Source: VMCP01 sp965659745 (GTDB taxonomy: Bacteria > Bacteroidota > Bacteroidia > NS11-12g > UBA955). From it: a stretch of DNA of 64,000 nt. The notes below the pieces were generated by a model, which was given only the letters and a program-made list of their open reading frames with translations, did not search any database and had not been told where the DNA came from. Location: the NCBI GenBank assembly GCA_965659745.1, contig CBFHXF010000001.1:55374-119373 (forward strand), written 5' to 3'. Of the stretch, positions 43,899-52,857 are shown one piece after another. Every line of letters begins with the position of its first letter. Positions within the stretch are counted from its first letter, which is position 1. Made by a program: the position numbers and the translations under genes.

Positions 43899-44618
43899 GT
43901 GAAAATTGCAATTATTGGGTACGGCAAAATGGGTAAAACCATTGAATCATTAGCAGAACAAATGAATTTTACTGTATCTGAAATTTACGATGAAAACAAT
44001 CCATTCTTAAACTGTGAACATTCAAATGCCGAAGTTGCTATTGATTTTACCATGCCAGAATTAGCCGTTGCGCACATCAAACATGCAGCTAACATACAAC
44101 TTCCGTTGGTCGTAGGAACTACGGGGTGGTATGGTGATTTTGACGAAGTAACGGAATATGTAAATCAAAAAAATGCAAGTTTCTTTTATGCTACCAACTT
44201 TTCCATTGGAGTAAATCTGTTTTTCGCGTTGAATAGAACACTGGCCAAGTGGATGAACGACCAACCGAATTACACCGCTAGAATGGTAGAAATACATCAT
44301 ACTGAGAAAAAAGACGCCCCTTCCGGCACTGCTATTACCCTAGCGGAACAAACGATAGATTCAATTGATAAATTAAATTCCTTTCAGTTAGTAGAAGAAT
44401 TTGATAACACTGTGGAAGATATTCTGCCTATTCAGGCAATTAGAGAGCCTAATGTACCCGGAACACATACCTTGATTTACGAAAGTGACATCGATAAAAT
44501 CGAAATCACTCATGAAGCCAAAGGAAGATTGGGATTTGCTAAAGGTGCCATAGCTGCCGCCCGATTCTTGATTGGTAAAAAAGGAATTTATTCTATGTCT
44601 GACTTATTGAAGTTTTAA
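43899..44618 (+). CDS. dapB: 4-hydroxy-tetrahydrodipicolinate reductase
   Basis: NAD(P)H-dependent reduction step of diaminopimelate and lysine synthesis. The protein has 239 residues, somewhat shorter than the 270 common elsewhere. The N-terminal nucleotide motif is IGYGKMGKTIE, and the active-site block is EIHHTEKKDAPSGTA. The start must be the GTG at 43899, because the Rossmann strand begins at residue 2. It is followed after 5 bases by lepB, so the two are probably co-transcribed. Confidence 0.95.
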   Translation: MKIAIIGYGKMGKTIESLAEQMNFTVSEIYDENNPFLNCEHSNAEVAIDFTMPELAVAHIKHAANIQLPLVVGTTGWYGDFDEVTEYVNQKNASFFYATNFSIGVNLFFALNRTLAKWMNDQPNYTARMVEIHHTEKKDAPSGTAITLAEQTIDSIDKLNSFQLVEEFDNTVEDILPIQAIREPNVPGTHTLIYESDIDKIEITHEAKGRLGFAKGAIAAARFLIGKKGIYSMSDLLKF

Positions 44619-44623
44619 TTTAT

Positions 44624-46168
44624 ATGAATAGTTTTAACATACAGATTTTCATTGCTATTTGGACAATTGCATTTTTACTCACGAGATTGGGATTGTCGCG
44701 CATGTTCAAATTGGCTAATATTAACCCATTATTGGCTTGGATACCCATTGCCAATTGGTGGTATTGGATTCAACTGGTGGGCAGGCCTAAATGGTATATG
44801 ATAGGAATGGTCATTCCTGGATTGAATATCCTGTTCAGTTTTAACATAAAGTTGGACCTTTTAAGAAGCTTTGGCAAAAACGGATTTTGGGAACAATTTG
44901 CTGGGATCGTTTTGACATTTGGGTATTTCCCTTACTTATATTTTGACAAAACCTTGAAATTCGTAGGTGAAGCGGGTAATAAAGAATGGAGAGAAAGCCA
45001 CGTACCTAAAACAGGCGGAGGAAGAGAATGGGCGGATGCGTTATTATTTGCGGCTTACGTTGCCGGTGGTATGCGCGCATTATATTTTGATTTATACCAA
45101 ATCCCTACCCCTTCAATGGAATCCAACCTCATGGTTGGAGATTACTTAGTTGTGAGCCGAACCAATATTGGTATGCGTATCCCATTAACTCCCGTTTCGG
45201 TTCCTGTATTAGCACCCAAAGAAATTGCAGGCATGAAGGCCTATTCGGAATTGATTGAATTTCCATACATGCGATTACCAGGTTGGTATACTATCAAAAA
45301 CAACGATGTTATCGTTTTCAACTGGCCTGCAGATGAAGGATTTCCCGTAGATAAAAAAGACAATTATGTAAAGCGTTGCGTTGGAATACCTGGCGATAAT
45401 CTAGAAATACGCATGGGGGATGTGTATATCAACGGCAATAAATTACCTAAGGTTGATAAGCAGCAAAAAAGATATTTGGTGTTAATGAAGGATTATATTT
45501 CTCAGGAATTTCTGCTTGAGAATGAATTGGGCGATTTTACCATCCCTTATCGTGTGGCACCTGAAATTTTAAGACAGACCGAAGCACAAGGACAGCGACT
45601 TTCTCCTTATCATATTTATACTTGGGAAGAAAACGTAAGTAAAATTCGCAAACACCCTTCCGTAGCGGCTGTATTTGAAGATGTTATTGATGAAGGCTAT
45701 GATAGGCATTTATTCCCTGATACCAATAATACTGCATTTTTGAAACATAAATGGGATTTGAATAATTACGGCCCTATTCATCTTCCCAAAAGAGGTGAAA
45801 CGATCAAATTAAGCAAAGAGAACTGGGATTGGTACAAAGCTGCCATTAATATTTATGAAGAACGAGACGATATTATTGAGGAAAATGGCTTGTTTTACGC
45901 CAATAATGGTTCTGAACAGATAACAGAATATACCTTCAAGTATGGATATTATTGGATGATGGGTGATAATCGATTTAACAGTTCTGATTCGCGCTATTGG
46001 GGATATGTGCCCGAAAATCACGTATTAGGAAAGCCATTATTCACCTTCTTTTCACTGAAAAAGGTAATTGGCATCAATGAAATCGGCGAGCCCATGATTC
46101 ATGGAAATACCATGATGTACGAAACGAAAGGCGTTCGTTGGAATAAGATTTTCAAGAAAATCAAATAG
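44624..46168 (+). CDS. lepB: Signal peptidase I with long N-terminal membrane extension
   Basis: Cleaves signal peptides of exported proteins at the outer face of the inner membrane. The protein has 514 residues, larger than usual. Residues 1-110 form several hydrophobic helices (DUF5684-like), followed by the peptidase with catalytic S164 in PTPSMESNL and general-base K250 in YVKRCVGIPGD. The GDNRFNSSDSRYWG box near the C terminus is canonical, with a long insert of about 160 residues between the halves of the fold. The spacing of 5 bases after dapB suggests an operon. Confidence 0.95.
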   Translation: MNSFNIQIFIAIWTIAFLLTRLGLSRMFKLANINPLLAWIPIANWWYWIQLVGRPKWYMIGMVIPGLNILFSFNIKLDLLRSFGKNGFWEQFAGIVLTFGYFPYLYFDKTLKFVGEAGNKEWRESHVPKTGGGREWADALLFAAYVAGGMRALYFDLYQIPTPSMESNLMVGDYLVVSRTNIGMRIPLTPVSVPVLAPKEIAGMKAYSELIEFPYMRLPGWYTIKNNDVIVFNWPADEGFPVDKKDNYVKRCVGIPGDNLEIRMGDVYINGNKLPKVDKQQKRYLVLMKDYISQEFLLENELGDFTIPYRVAPEILRQTEAQGQRLSPYHIYTWEENVSKIRKHPSVAAVFEDVIDEGYDRHLFPDTNNTAFLKHKWDLNNYGPIHLPKRGETIKLSKENWDWYKAAINIYEERDDIIEENGLFYANNGSEQITEYTFKYGYYWMMGDNRFNSSDSRYWGYVPENHVLGKPLFTFFSLKKVIGINEIGEPMIHGNTMMYETKGVRWNKIFKKIK

Positions 46169-46177
46169 AATTCCTTC

Positions 46178-47908
46178 TTAAAACAAGTAAGTTTCTCTCG
46201 TGTCGGTGAAATTGTATTTAATTGAGAGCGATAAATAATTGAAATTGTGCATATCTACCTCGTCCTTAGAATGGAACCAATGGTGGGTTAATTCTATTTT
46301 GGCATTAGGTTGCATGTAATACATTAACGTAGTCATTACGTTGATTCTATTTTGTAGATTTCCCTGTAAAATCGGAGCGTTTTCGCGGTCTTTAGCATCG
46401 TTATAGGGTTTTCTCAAGTCGCTTCCATAGTTATTGCCATTTTGATTCAATCCTATCCATGCCAGCTGGGTGGTGTTTTTGAAAGCCCACCTTTGAAGCT
46501 TATCAGGAACAGCAAAAAAGCGGACAATCAACTCCCTGAAATTACTTTCTAGAGGATGCGCCATCGCTTGATTATAGGTGGCATAGTAATTGGCTGAATT
46601 CTTGCGATGCGAATATGTGTAAGGTCTTGCGGCATTATATTCAAACTGCAAATAGGATTGTTTTAGACTCGATACTTTGGGCGTGTAATAAAAGCCAAGT
46701 TGATTAGCAAATTTGTTTAAATAAGAGGTTCTATTGCCAAATACCGATGAAAAATTAAACTCGTCTATAATCAACTGACCATAAAACACAAACTGTCGCT
46801 TTTTCCATTTGGCATCAAATGCAATAAGCGCATTATCAGACGACCCTAAATCACGTTCTATGGCTCGGTAGAAAATAACAGGATTCAGATAATTTAAGTC
46901 GAATCCGCTATTCAGACGGGATTGCACCACCATCTCAGAAAATCCTAACTCTAATCCAATCTTATCAAACTCCAAACTACCTCTATGCATAGCGAGATAC
47001 TTTTTATTGAAAGTCTTGGAGCTATCTTGACTCATATCGCGTATTAATTCTTTGAACAGGTTTTGATAGCGAAAGGGACCCAATTTGTAATTGACTTGTA
47101 GAAACAAGGTAGGGGCAGCAAAATTACTCAGAATTAAACTTCGAAAACCCGATCCTATATGTTGTTTATCATGTCCAAATGTGGCAAAAATTTCATACCC
47201 TTTACCCGATGAATCTTTGTTTTTTCTCAACAGCAGTACATCCATATAAGCCGTTGCATAGAAGTAGTCGTTATAACCAAATGAGTTAGTTTGAACATTT
47301 CCTAATCCGGGATATACCTTATTTTTTTGATCGTATTGGTCTATATGGAAAGGATAATTGGCTTGATAATCATAAATCTGAGAGTAAAACGCCAACTTCT
47401 CTCCCATTTGTCCATACAATTCTACTCCTCTACCGTTTAATAATGAGGTATCAAAGGGTCCCGCAGATGGACTATAAGATAAATCAAGAATGGGGTTTAC
47501 CACTAAATAATCTTCTCTATCTTCACTTTCCCAAGAAAAAAATCGATTGGGGTTTTGCCACAAATTGGATCCACCCAATTTCGAAATCCATGATTTCTGA
47601 GTAAAAGCCGTTCTATGGTTTCCCCCGAATTCAGGATTATTCCAAGCAAAATAGTTAAACGATTTTTGGCTGAAACTGGTTGTTTGAGGAAATGAATCGG
47701 TGATAGAAATGCCTTGCGAAATTAGGGGTGTTATAAACTGTTTGGATTGTTTATGGTTTCGAAATACATCTATTAGGCCCGGGTTGGTAGCAATGATTCT
47801 ATCCTCTTGATCAGAATGGGCCTTTATTAATCGAAATTGTGCGATAGAATTATTGATGTTTGCGAAAATTGCAAATATCAAAAGGGTTATTATTTTTAAA
47901 AATTGCAT
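46178..47908 (-). CDS. Wzi/RemB-like outer-membrane beta-barrel protein
   Basis: A 576-residue protein with an N-terminal signal peptide (ITLLIFAIFANINNSIAQ). The rest is rich in alternating aromatic strands and resembles the capsule assembly Wzi barrel superfamily and the Flavobacterium gliding protein RemB. Examples are ELYGQMGEKLAFYSQIYDYQ, the LQFEYNAARPYTYSH strand, and the closing SLSIKYNF strand. ATG 47908 follows the stop of the asparaginase gene by one base, so it is co-transcribed. A longer in-frame start lies inside the asparaginase gene. The link to gliding is a family-level inference only. Confidence 0.75.
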   Translation of the reverse strand: MQFLKIITLLIFAIFANINNSIAQFRLIKAHSDQEDRIIATNPGLIDVFRNHKQSKQFITPLISQGISITDSFPQTTSFSQKSFNYFAWNNPEFGGNHRTAFTQKSWISKLGGSNLWQNPNRFFSWESEDREDYLVVNPILDLSYSPSAGPFDTSLLNGRGVELYGQMGEKLAFYSQIYDYQANYPFHIDQYDQKNKVYPGLGNVQTNSFGYNDYFYATAYMDVLLLRKNKDSSGKGYEIFATFGHDKQHIGSGFRSLILSNFAAPTLFLQVNYKLGPFRYQNLFKELIRDMSQDSSKTFNKKYLAMHRGSLEFDKIGLELGFSEMVVQSRLNSGFDLNYLNPVIFYRAIERDLGSSDNALIAFDAKWKKRQFVFYGQLIIDEFNFSSVFGNRTSYLNKFANQLGFYYTPKVSSLKQSYLQFEYNAARPYTYSHRKNSANYYATYNQAMAHPLESNFRELIVRFFAVPDKLQRWAFKNTTQLAWIGLNQNGNNYGSDLRKPYNDAKDRENAPILQGNLQNRINVMTTLMYYMQPNAKIELTHHWFHSKDEVDMHNFNYLSLSIKYNFTDTRETYLF

Positions 47909-47909
47909 A

Positions 47910-48908
47910 TTACAAATTGACCACGCGAGAATGGCTCGCAATGTTCCCTGCAAAGTTAGGGATATCAAACTCGCGATAGGGGTTTAATAATTGGGCCTCT
48001 TCTTCCGTTATCAATTCTAATTTACGCAATAGTTCTTGTGCGATTTGATATTGAGGTCCCATTTTTCCATCGTCTACTTTAATTGATATTCCCCATTGCT
48101 TTTCTGGTATAGCGAGGCAATAGACACCATCGGCGCCTGTTTTTCCAATAATTCTGCCTTTGGTTACATTCATCAAGTCGGTACAATAGCGTTTGGTACC
48201 TGCCACCATTTCTGGGAATTCAGACACGGCTGCGATTACCCTTTGGGCTGCTGCTCTTTCCTCAATACTTATTTCACTATTGGGAGCAATTAAATTTTTA
48301 TACATAATTGCTTGATTGTAAACGGGCATGGCATAAGTAGGTGCGCTGCATCCGTCAATACCTTCGTTTAGCTCATGAATAGGTAATTCGGCAAATCTTG
48401 CTACTGTTTCTTTGATTTGGACTTGCAATTCAAAGTTAGAGGACAAATAGGTATCTGTATTGTGGTTGTGAAACGTGTTATACGCCAGGAATCCGGCATG
48501 TTTTCCACTGCAATTATTATGCAGGGGTTGTGCAAATTCTCCTTTCTTTATCAAATCAATCCAATCTGACTTGCGGGTAGGATTTTGGGCTCCGCATTTT
48601 AGGGCACTTGGATCTAATCCGATTTTTTGCAGAATCAAATTTACGGCATCAACGTGCTGTTTCTCACCATTATGGGAACCGCACATTAAGGCTAAATCTT
48701 TTGGGGTAAAATGGTAATGATCGAATATTCCACTCGTCAATAAGGGGATATGTTGAATATATTTAAGTGCACTACGAGGGTAGCATATTTGCTTTATATC
48801 CCCAACAGAATAAATAATTTCGCCCTCTTTATCTACTACACAAATAACCCCGCGGTGGAAACTTTCGGTAATACCACCCCGTGTTAATTCTACCAAAATT
48901 GGATTCAT
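47910..48908 (-). CDS. Asparaginase II family protein (PF06089-type)
   Basis: A 332-residue protein of the asparaginase II family, distinct from classical AnsA/AnsB enzymes. Visible landmarks are the N-terminal VELTRGGITESFHRG, the MCGSHNGEKQHV block, the HNNCSGKHAGFL block and IDGCSAPTYAMP. It would hydrolyse asparagine or a related amide, but experimental support for the family is limited. It lies 6 bases after pyrB and is directly followed by the Wzi/RemB-like gene on the same strand. Confidence 0.88.
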   Translation of the reverse strand: MNPILVELTRGGITESFHRGVICVVDKEGEIIYSVGDIKQICYPRSALKYIQHIPLLTSGIFDHYHFTPKDLALMCGSHNGEKQHVDAVNLILQKIGLDPSALKCGAQNPTRKSDWIDLIKKGEFAQPLHNNCSGKHAGFLAYNTFHNHNTDTYLSSNFELQVQIKETVARFAELPIHELNEGIDGCSAPTYAMPVYNQAIMYKNLIAPNSEISIEERAAAQRVIAAVSEFPEMVAGTKRYCTDLMNVTKGRIIGKTGADGVYCLAIPEKQWGISIKVDDGKMGPQYQIAQELLRKLELITEEEAQLLNPYREFDIPNFAGNIASHSRVVNL

Positions 48909-48914
48909 AATTTG

Positions 48915-49844
48915 TTATAAATTTTTTTGTGCCAACAAAAACAGAACCGCCATTCGAATCGCCACTCCATTTTCTACTTGTTGCAAGATAATACTGTGTT
49001 CGCTATCTGCTACTTCGCTGCTAATTTCTACGCCTCTATTAATGGGACCTGGATGCATGATAAGTAATTCTTTATCTAGTTTTTTCAAACGCTGCATGTC
49101 GAGTCCATAAAGTTTTGAATACTCTTTTAGCGAAGGAAAAAATCGGGCATCTTGGCGTTCTAATTGAATCCGCAACATATTAGCCACATCTGCCCATTTA
49201 AGAGCTTCATCGAGATTATGCGATACTTTCACGCCTAAGGTTTCGATGTATTTAGGAATTAACGTTGCCGGTCCACAAACCATTACTTCCGCCCCTAATA
49301 ATTGTAAGCAATAAATATTACTTAAGGCAACGCGGGAGTGTTTGATATCCCCTACTATTAACACGCGTTTCCCCTGTAAATTTCCTTTGAAATGATTTCT
49401 GATGGAAAAAGCATCGAGTAAAGCTTGGGTTGGATGTTCGTGTGTGCCATCTCCGGCATTTATTATTTGAGAATCGACATGCTTGGATAAGAATTGACAT
49501 GCGCCTGGTGCAGGATGTCGCATTACAATCATATCCACTTTCATGCTCAAAATATTGTTGACGGTGTCAATTAATGTTTCCCCTTTTTTTACACTCGAGG
49601 AAGAGCTAGAAAAGTTAACCACGTCGGCTCCTAAGCGTTTTTCTGCTAATTCAAAAGACACACGGGTTCTGGTTGAATTTTCAAAAAACAGATTGGCGAT
49701 GGTTATATCACGAAGCGCAGGCGTTTTTTTAACCGGAGCTTTCAGTAACTCTGAAAAATTGTCTGCCGTTTGGAATATGGATTCAATCTGCTGAGGTTGC
49801 AGTCCTTTAATACCAAGGAGATGTTTGATAGCGCCTGTGCTCAT
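48915..49844 (-). CDS. pyrB: Aspartate carbamoyltransferase catalytic subunit
   Basis: Condenses aspartate and carbamoyl phosphate in pyrimidine synthesis. The protein has 309 residues. The carbamoyl-phosphate motif FFENSTRTRVSFE, the catalytic-lysine loop SSSSVKKGETL and the HPTQALLD block are intact. Its ATG overlaps the pyrR stop by 4 bases (ATGA). No pyrI regulatory subunit gene is adjacent, so regulation is likely through PyrR. Confidence 0.97.
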   Translation of the reverse strand: MSTGAIKHLLGIKGLQPQQIESIFQTADNFSELLKAPVKKTPALRDITIANLFFENSTRTRVSFELAEKRLGADVVNFSSSSSSVKKGETLIDTVNNILSMKVDMIVMRHPAPGACQFLSKHVDSQIINAGDGTHEHPTQALLDAFSIRNHFKGNLQGKRVLIVGDIKHSRVALSNIYCLQLLGAEVMVCGPATLIPKYIETLGVKVSHNLDEALKWADVANMLRIQLERQDARFFPSLKEYSKLYGLDMQRLKKLDKELLIMHPGPINRGVEISSEVADSEHSIILQQVENGVAIRMAVLFLLAQKNL

Positions 49845-50392
49845 AACTTTTTATCTAATAACCAAACCAATACTTCTGATTGAGAATTCCATTCTACTTT
49901 AACAAATTGTTCGGTGTTTCTACTATCGATTGAAACCCCTTTGTAATCTGGCTTTATCGGAACTTCACGCTGATGAATTCGATCTACCATAACCATTAAT
50001 TCAATATCAGAGGGTCTACCGAATCTCATAATGGCGTCAATTGCAGCTCGAATACTTCTCCCTGTATAAAGGACATCATCAATTAAGATTATACGCACGT
50101 TTTCCGTAGAAAAATCCACTTTGGAGGGCTTAGGTATGTGAATTCCTCCTCTGCTAATATCGTCGCGATAAAAGGTATGATCTAAAGTACCGAATTTTAC
50201 TTCTTTGTTGGTAATATCTGTGATGGCGTTTTTAACGGCTTCGGCCAATTCAATACCTCTTGGTTGCAATCCAATGATAGCAGATTGACTAAAATCACCA
50301 TGATTTTCAATTAGTTCGAGAGCAAAACGTTTGATTATTAAATCGGTTCTTTGAGGATTTAATAATATTCTCTTGGGTGAATTATCGTTCAT
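49841..50392 (-). CDS. pyrR: PyrR regulatory protein / uracil phosphoribosyltransferase
   Basis: A PRTase-fold protein that in other bacteria binds pyr mRNA in response to UMP and has weak uracil phosphoribosyltransferase activity. The protein has 183 residues. The PRPP loop is IILIDDVLYTGRSIRAA, and the N-terminal IIGLQPRG region fits PyrR. It overlaps the EVE-domain gene by 11 bases and pyrB by 4 bases. No attenuator hairpin is visible before pyrB, because the genes overlap, so any RNA control would act in front of the whole unit. Confidence 0.93.
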   Translation of the reverse strand: MNDNSPKRILLNPQRTDLIIKRFALELIENHGDFSQSAIIGLQPRGIELAEAVKNAITDITNKEVKFGTLDHTFYRDDISRGGIHIPKPSKVDFSTENVRIILIDDVLYTGRSIRAAIDAIMRFGRPSDIELMVMVDRIHQREVPIKPDYKGVSIDSRNTEQFVKVEWNSQSEVLVWLLDKKL

Positions 50393-50792
50393 CTGCTAAT
50401 TCCAAAATAATATTGAACTGTGTTTCGGTTAAGGCAATCACGGATAAACGTGGCTGTTTTATAAGTCCCATGTCTGACAATCTCGCGTCGCCCTTCATTT
50501 GTGCTAAACCTACGGTTTTTTTGAATTTTTTAATTGGTTTCACATCCACTACAACCCATTGATTACTATCGGTTGTAGGATCTTGATATGCTTCCTTCAC
50601 GACTTCTGCTATACCTACTACTTCTTTACCTTCGTTGCTATGATAGAAAAGGCACCAATCTCCTTTTTTCATATCTCGTAAATTATTTCTTGCCTGAAAG
50701 TTTCGAACTCCATCCCAGAAAGTTTGTTGGTCCTTTTCGAATTGCTCCCAACTATACTTAAAAGGTTCGGATTTTAGCAGCCAATGATTCAC
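50382..50792 (-). CDS. EVE domain (PUA-like) protein
   Basis: A 136-residue single-domain EVE protein, a PUA/YTH-like fold expected to bind modified bases in DNA or RNA. The family start MNHWLLKSEP, the WDGVRNFQARN block and the GDWCLFYHS strand are visible. Translation starts at GTG 50792. It is first in the EVE-pyrR-pyrB-asparaginase-Wzi unit and overlaps pyrR by 11 bases. The ligand is unknown. Confidence 0.92.
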   Translation of the reverse strand: MNHWLLKSEPFKYSWEQFEKDQQTFWDGVRNFQARNNLRDMKKGDWCLFYHSNEGKEVVGIAEVVKEAYQDPTTDSNQWVVVDVKPIKKFKKTVGLAQMKGDARLSDMGLIKQPRLSVIALTETQFNIILELADER

Positions 50793-50878
50793 AAAGGCAA
50801 AATAATGCCAAATACCTCAAAGAAAAAAACAATTTACCATACAATATGTGGACAAAACCAATATTACACTCAAAAAAA

Positions 50879-50895
50879 TGTCAATAATCTTGACA
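50879..50895. promoter_or_regulatory. Palindromic operator candidate before the LexA/CI-like regulator
   Basis: TGTCAA-TAATC-TTGACA, a perfect 6-bp inverted repeat with a 5-base spacer. It contains the TTG that fits as -33 element of the 50914-50921 box, so a protein bound here would block transcription of the regulator gene. Its role as an autoregulatory site is inferred. Confidence 0.55.
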
Positions 50896-50913
50896 TTGGT
50901 AAAATTATTGCCT

Positions 50914-50921
50914 TATATTTG
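50914..50921 (+). promoter_or_regulatory. -7 promoter box for the LexA/CI-like regulator
   Basis: TATATTTG, 21 bases after the TTG at 50890-50892 and 17 bases before the ATG at 50939. A good Bacteroidota promoter. Confidence 0.5.
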
Positions 50922-50938
50922 TTAAAAAAAGAGACAAT

Positions 50939-51757
50939 ATGTTTTTAAAAGAGAATATCAAACTACTCCGTAAACGCCGCAAACGCAGTCAAGAAGATGT
51001 AGCGGGAAGTCTTGGAATTACGCGTTCTGCCTACAACAGTTACGAGAATGGTGTTGCGGAACCTGGGATTTCAGTACTTTTAAAACTTTCGGACTTTTAC
51101 CAAGTGAATATTGACAAGTTGCTTCGGATTGACCTTTCTGTAATTTCAGAAAGTCAATTGGCACAATTGGAAAAAGGCTTCGATATGGATCTAACTGGAA
51201 CGCGACTGCGCATATTGGCAACCACGGTAGATTCACAAAATGAGGAAAATGTAGAATGGGTTCCATTAAAAGCCAAGGCGGGATATACTACAGGATATGC
51301 AGATCCTGAATTCATCAAGGTTTTACCCGCATTTAACATGCCTTTTTTGTCTTCTAATAAGAAATACCGAACCTTCCCTATTTCAGGCGACAGTATGCCT
51401 CCCGTTTTAGACGGTGGATTTGTAACTGGAGAATATTTACAAGATTGGAATATGGTTAAAAACGGACGTCCCTACATAGTAGTTACCCAAGAAGATGGCA
51501 TTGTGTTTAAAATTTTATACAACCGTGTTGAAGAAGACGGTACCTTTTTATTGTGTTCTACCAATCCTATGTATCAGCCCTACCCTGTTAAAGTTCAAGA
51601 CATCCTTGAAATATGGAAGTTTGTGCACTACATAAATCCAAAATTTGAAGAGCCAAGTGCTTCCGACCAAAGCGATGTAGGGCCAACTTTGCGCATTTTA
51701 CAAAGGGAAATTGGCATGATTAAAGACAAAGTAAAGAATATAGAGGATAAAATTTAA
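50939..51757 (+). CDS. XRE-family regulator with S24 LexA/CI-like peptidase domain
   Basis: A 272-residue transcription factor. Residues 5-60 form an XRE helix-turn-helix (SQEDVAGSLGITRSAYNSYENG). Residues about 108-225 form an S24 LexA/CI-type domain. An Ala-Gly pair (A114-G115) precedes serine 152 (GDSM) by 37 residues, and lysine 191 follows by 39, the same order and similar spacing as the cleavage site and dyad of LexA. A coiled-coil-like tail follows (LQREIGMIKDKVKNIE). I infer a repressor able to cleave itself under DNA damage or another signal. A palindrome overlaps its own promoter. Target genes are unknown. Confidence 0.9.
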   Translation: MFLKENIKLLRKRRKRSQEDVAGSLGITRSAYNSYENGVAEPGISVLLKLSDFYQVNIDKLLRIDLSVISESQLAQLEKGFDMDLTGTRLRILATTVDSQNEENVEWVPLKAKAGYTTGYADPEFIKVLPAFNMPFLSSNKKYRTFPISGDSMPPVLDGGFVTGEYLQDWNMVKNGRPYIVVTQEDGIVFKILYNRVEEDGTFLLCSTNPMYQPYPVKVQDILEIWKFVHYINPKFEEPSASDQSDVGPTLRILQREIGMIKDKVKNIEDKI

Positions 51758-51790
51758 ACAATGTATTTCGCCACATAAGCGAAGCAATAG

Positions 51791-51798
51791 TATATTCG
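51791..51798 (+). promoter_or_regulatory. -7 promoter box for pdhA
   Basis: TATATTCG followed by CA, 25 bases before the pdhA ATG. Confidence 0.35.
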
Positions 51799-51823
51799 CA
51801 GTCTCAATTCGATTGAAACAATT

Positions 51824-52810
51824 ATGAAATTCAATAAAGACACCTATTTGGAGTGGTACCGTGTAATGATGTTGGTACGTCGTTTCGAAGAAAAGGCCGC
51901 TCAATTATATGGCAAACAAAAAATCAAAGGTTTTTGTCACCTTTATATAGGACAAGAAGCATTGGTTGCCGCGATGAAAACCGCATTAACACCAGATGAT
52001 AAAGTAATCACTGCTTATCGCGACCACGGTCATGCTCTTGCTCTTGGTATAACCCCTAATGCTGTAATGGCAGAATTGTACGGTAAAGCTACCGGTTGTA
52101 GTGGTGGAAAAGGCGGAAGCATGCATATGTTCTCTAAGGAGCACAATTTCTTTGGTGGACATGGTATTGTAGGCGCTCAAATACCTCTAGGTGCAGGAAT
52201 GGCATTAGCAGAACAATATAATGGAACGAGCAATGTTTCTGTTTGTTATTTTGGTGACGGTGCCGTAAGACAGGGTGCTTTACATGAAGCCTTTAATATG
52301 GCGATGCTTTGGAAATTGCCCGTTATATTCATTTGTGAGAATAATGAATATGCAATGGGAACAAGTGTATCTCGTACTACCAATATGCTCGACATCTATA
52401 AAATTGGTGCGGCATATGACATGCCTAGTTATCAAGTAGACGGCATGAAATGCGAAACAGTTCACGAAGCAATGTTCCAGGCTGCAGAGGAAGCACGTAA
52501 AGGTAACGGTCCAACATTCTTAGAAATCAAAACCTATCGTTATCGCGGACACAGCATGAGCGATCCTGCTAGTTACCGTACCAAAGAAGAATTGGCTGAA
52601 TACAAAGATAAAGACCCTATTGAAACCACTAAAATTAGCATTCTCAAAAATAAGTTCGCTACCGAGGCTGAATTAGAGGCCATGGAAGAAGAAATTATTA
52701 AACAAGTTGAAGAAAGTGTAACTTTTGCAGAGGAATCACCTCTACCTGATGCCTCATTATTATTCAGAGATGTGTATGTGGAAGACGATTATCCATATAT
52801 AATGGATTGA
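51824..52810 (+). CDS. pdhA: Pyruvate dehydrogenase E1 component, alpha subunit
   Basis: Thiamine-diphosphate-dependent decarboxylase subunit of the pyruvate dehydrogenase complex. The protein has 328 residues. The thiamine-diphosphate motif GDG...N is present (YFGDGAVRQGALHEAFNMA), with the ICENNEYAMGT block and the YRYRGHSMSDP loop, which carries the phosphorylation-loop-like serines. No E1 beta or E2 gene is adjacent; the neighbours are an S24 regulator and a TPR protein, so the other subunits are elsewhere. It could act on other 2-oxoacids, but the sequence fits pyruvate. Confidence 0.94.
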   Translation: MKFNKDTYLEWYRVMMLVRRFEEKAAQLYGKQKIKGFCHLYIGQEALVAAMKTALTPDDKVITAYRDHGHALALGITPNAVMAELYGKATGCSGGKGGSMHMFSKEHNFFGGHGIVGAQIPLGAGMALAEQYNGTSNVSVCYFGDGAVRQGALHEAFNMAMLWKLPVIFICENNEYAMGTSVSRTTNMLDIYKIGAAYDMPSYQVDGMKCETVHEAMFQAAEEARKGNGPTFLEIKTYRYRGHSMSDPASYRTKEELAEYKDKDPIETTKISILKNKFATEAELEAMEEEIIKQVEESVTFAEESPLPDASLLFRDVYVEDDYPYIMD

Positions 52811-52837
52811 TATCTTAAAAAAACAAAGGAGTTTTAC

Positions 52838-52845
52838 TATATTCG
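52838..52845 (+). promoter_or_regulatory. -7 promoter box for the TPR-ribH unit
   Basis: TATATTCG followed by CC, 12 bases before the ATG at 52858. Confidence 0.35.
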
Positions 52846-52857
52846 CCCCCTCAAATT

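Noticed and set aside
50890..50895. TTGACA as a classical sigma-70 -35 hexamer
   Set aside because: Bacteroidota promoters do not use the E. coli -35 consensus. The hexamer is better explained as one arm of the palindrome, with TTG serving as the -33 core.
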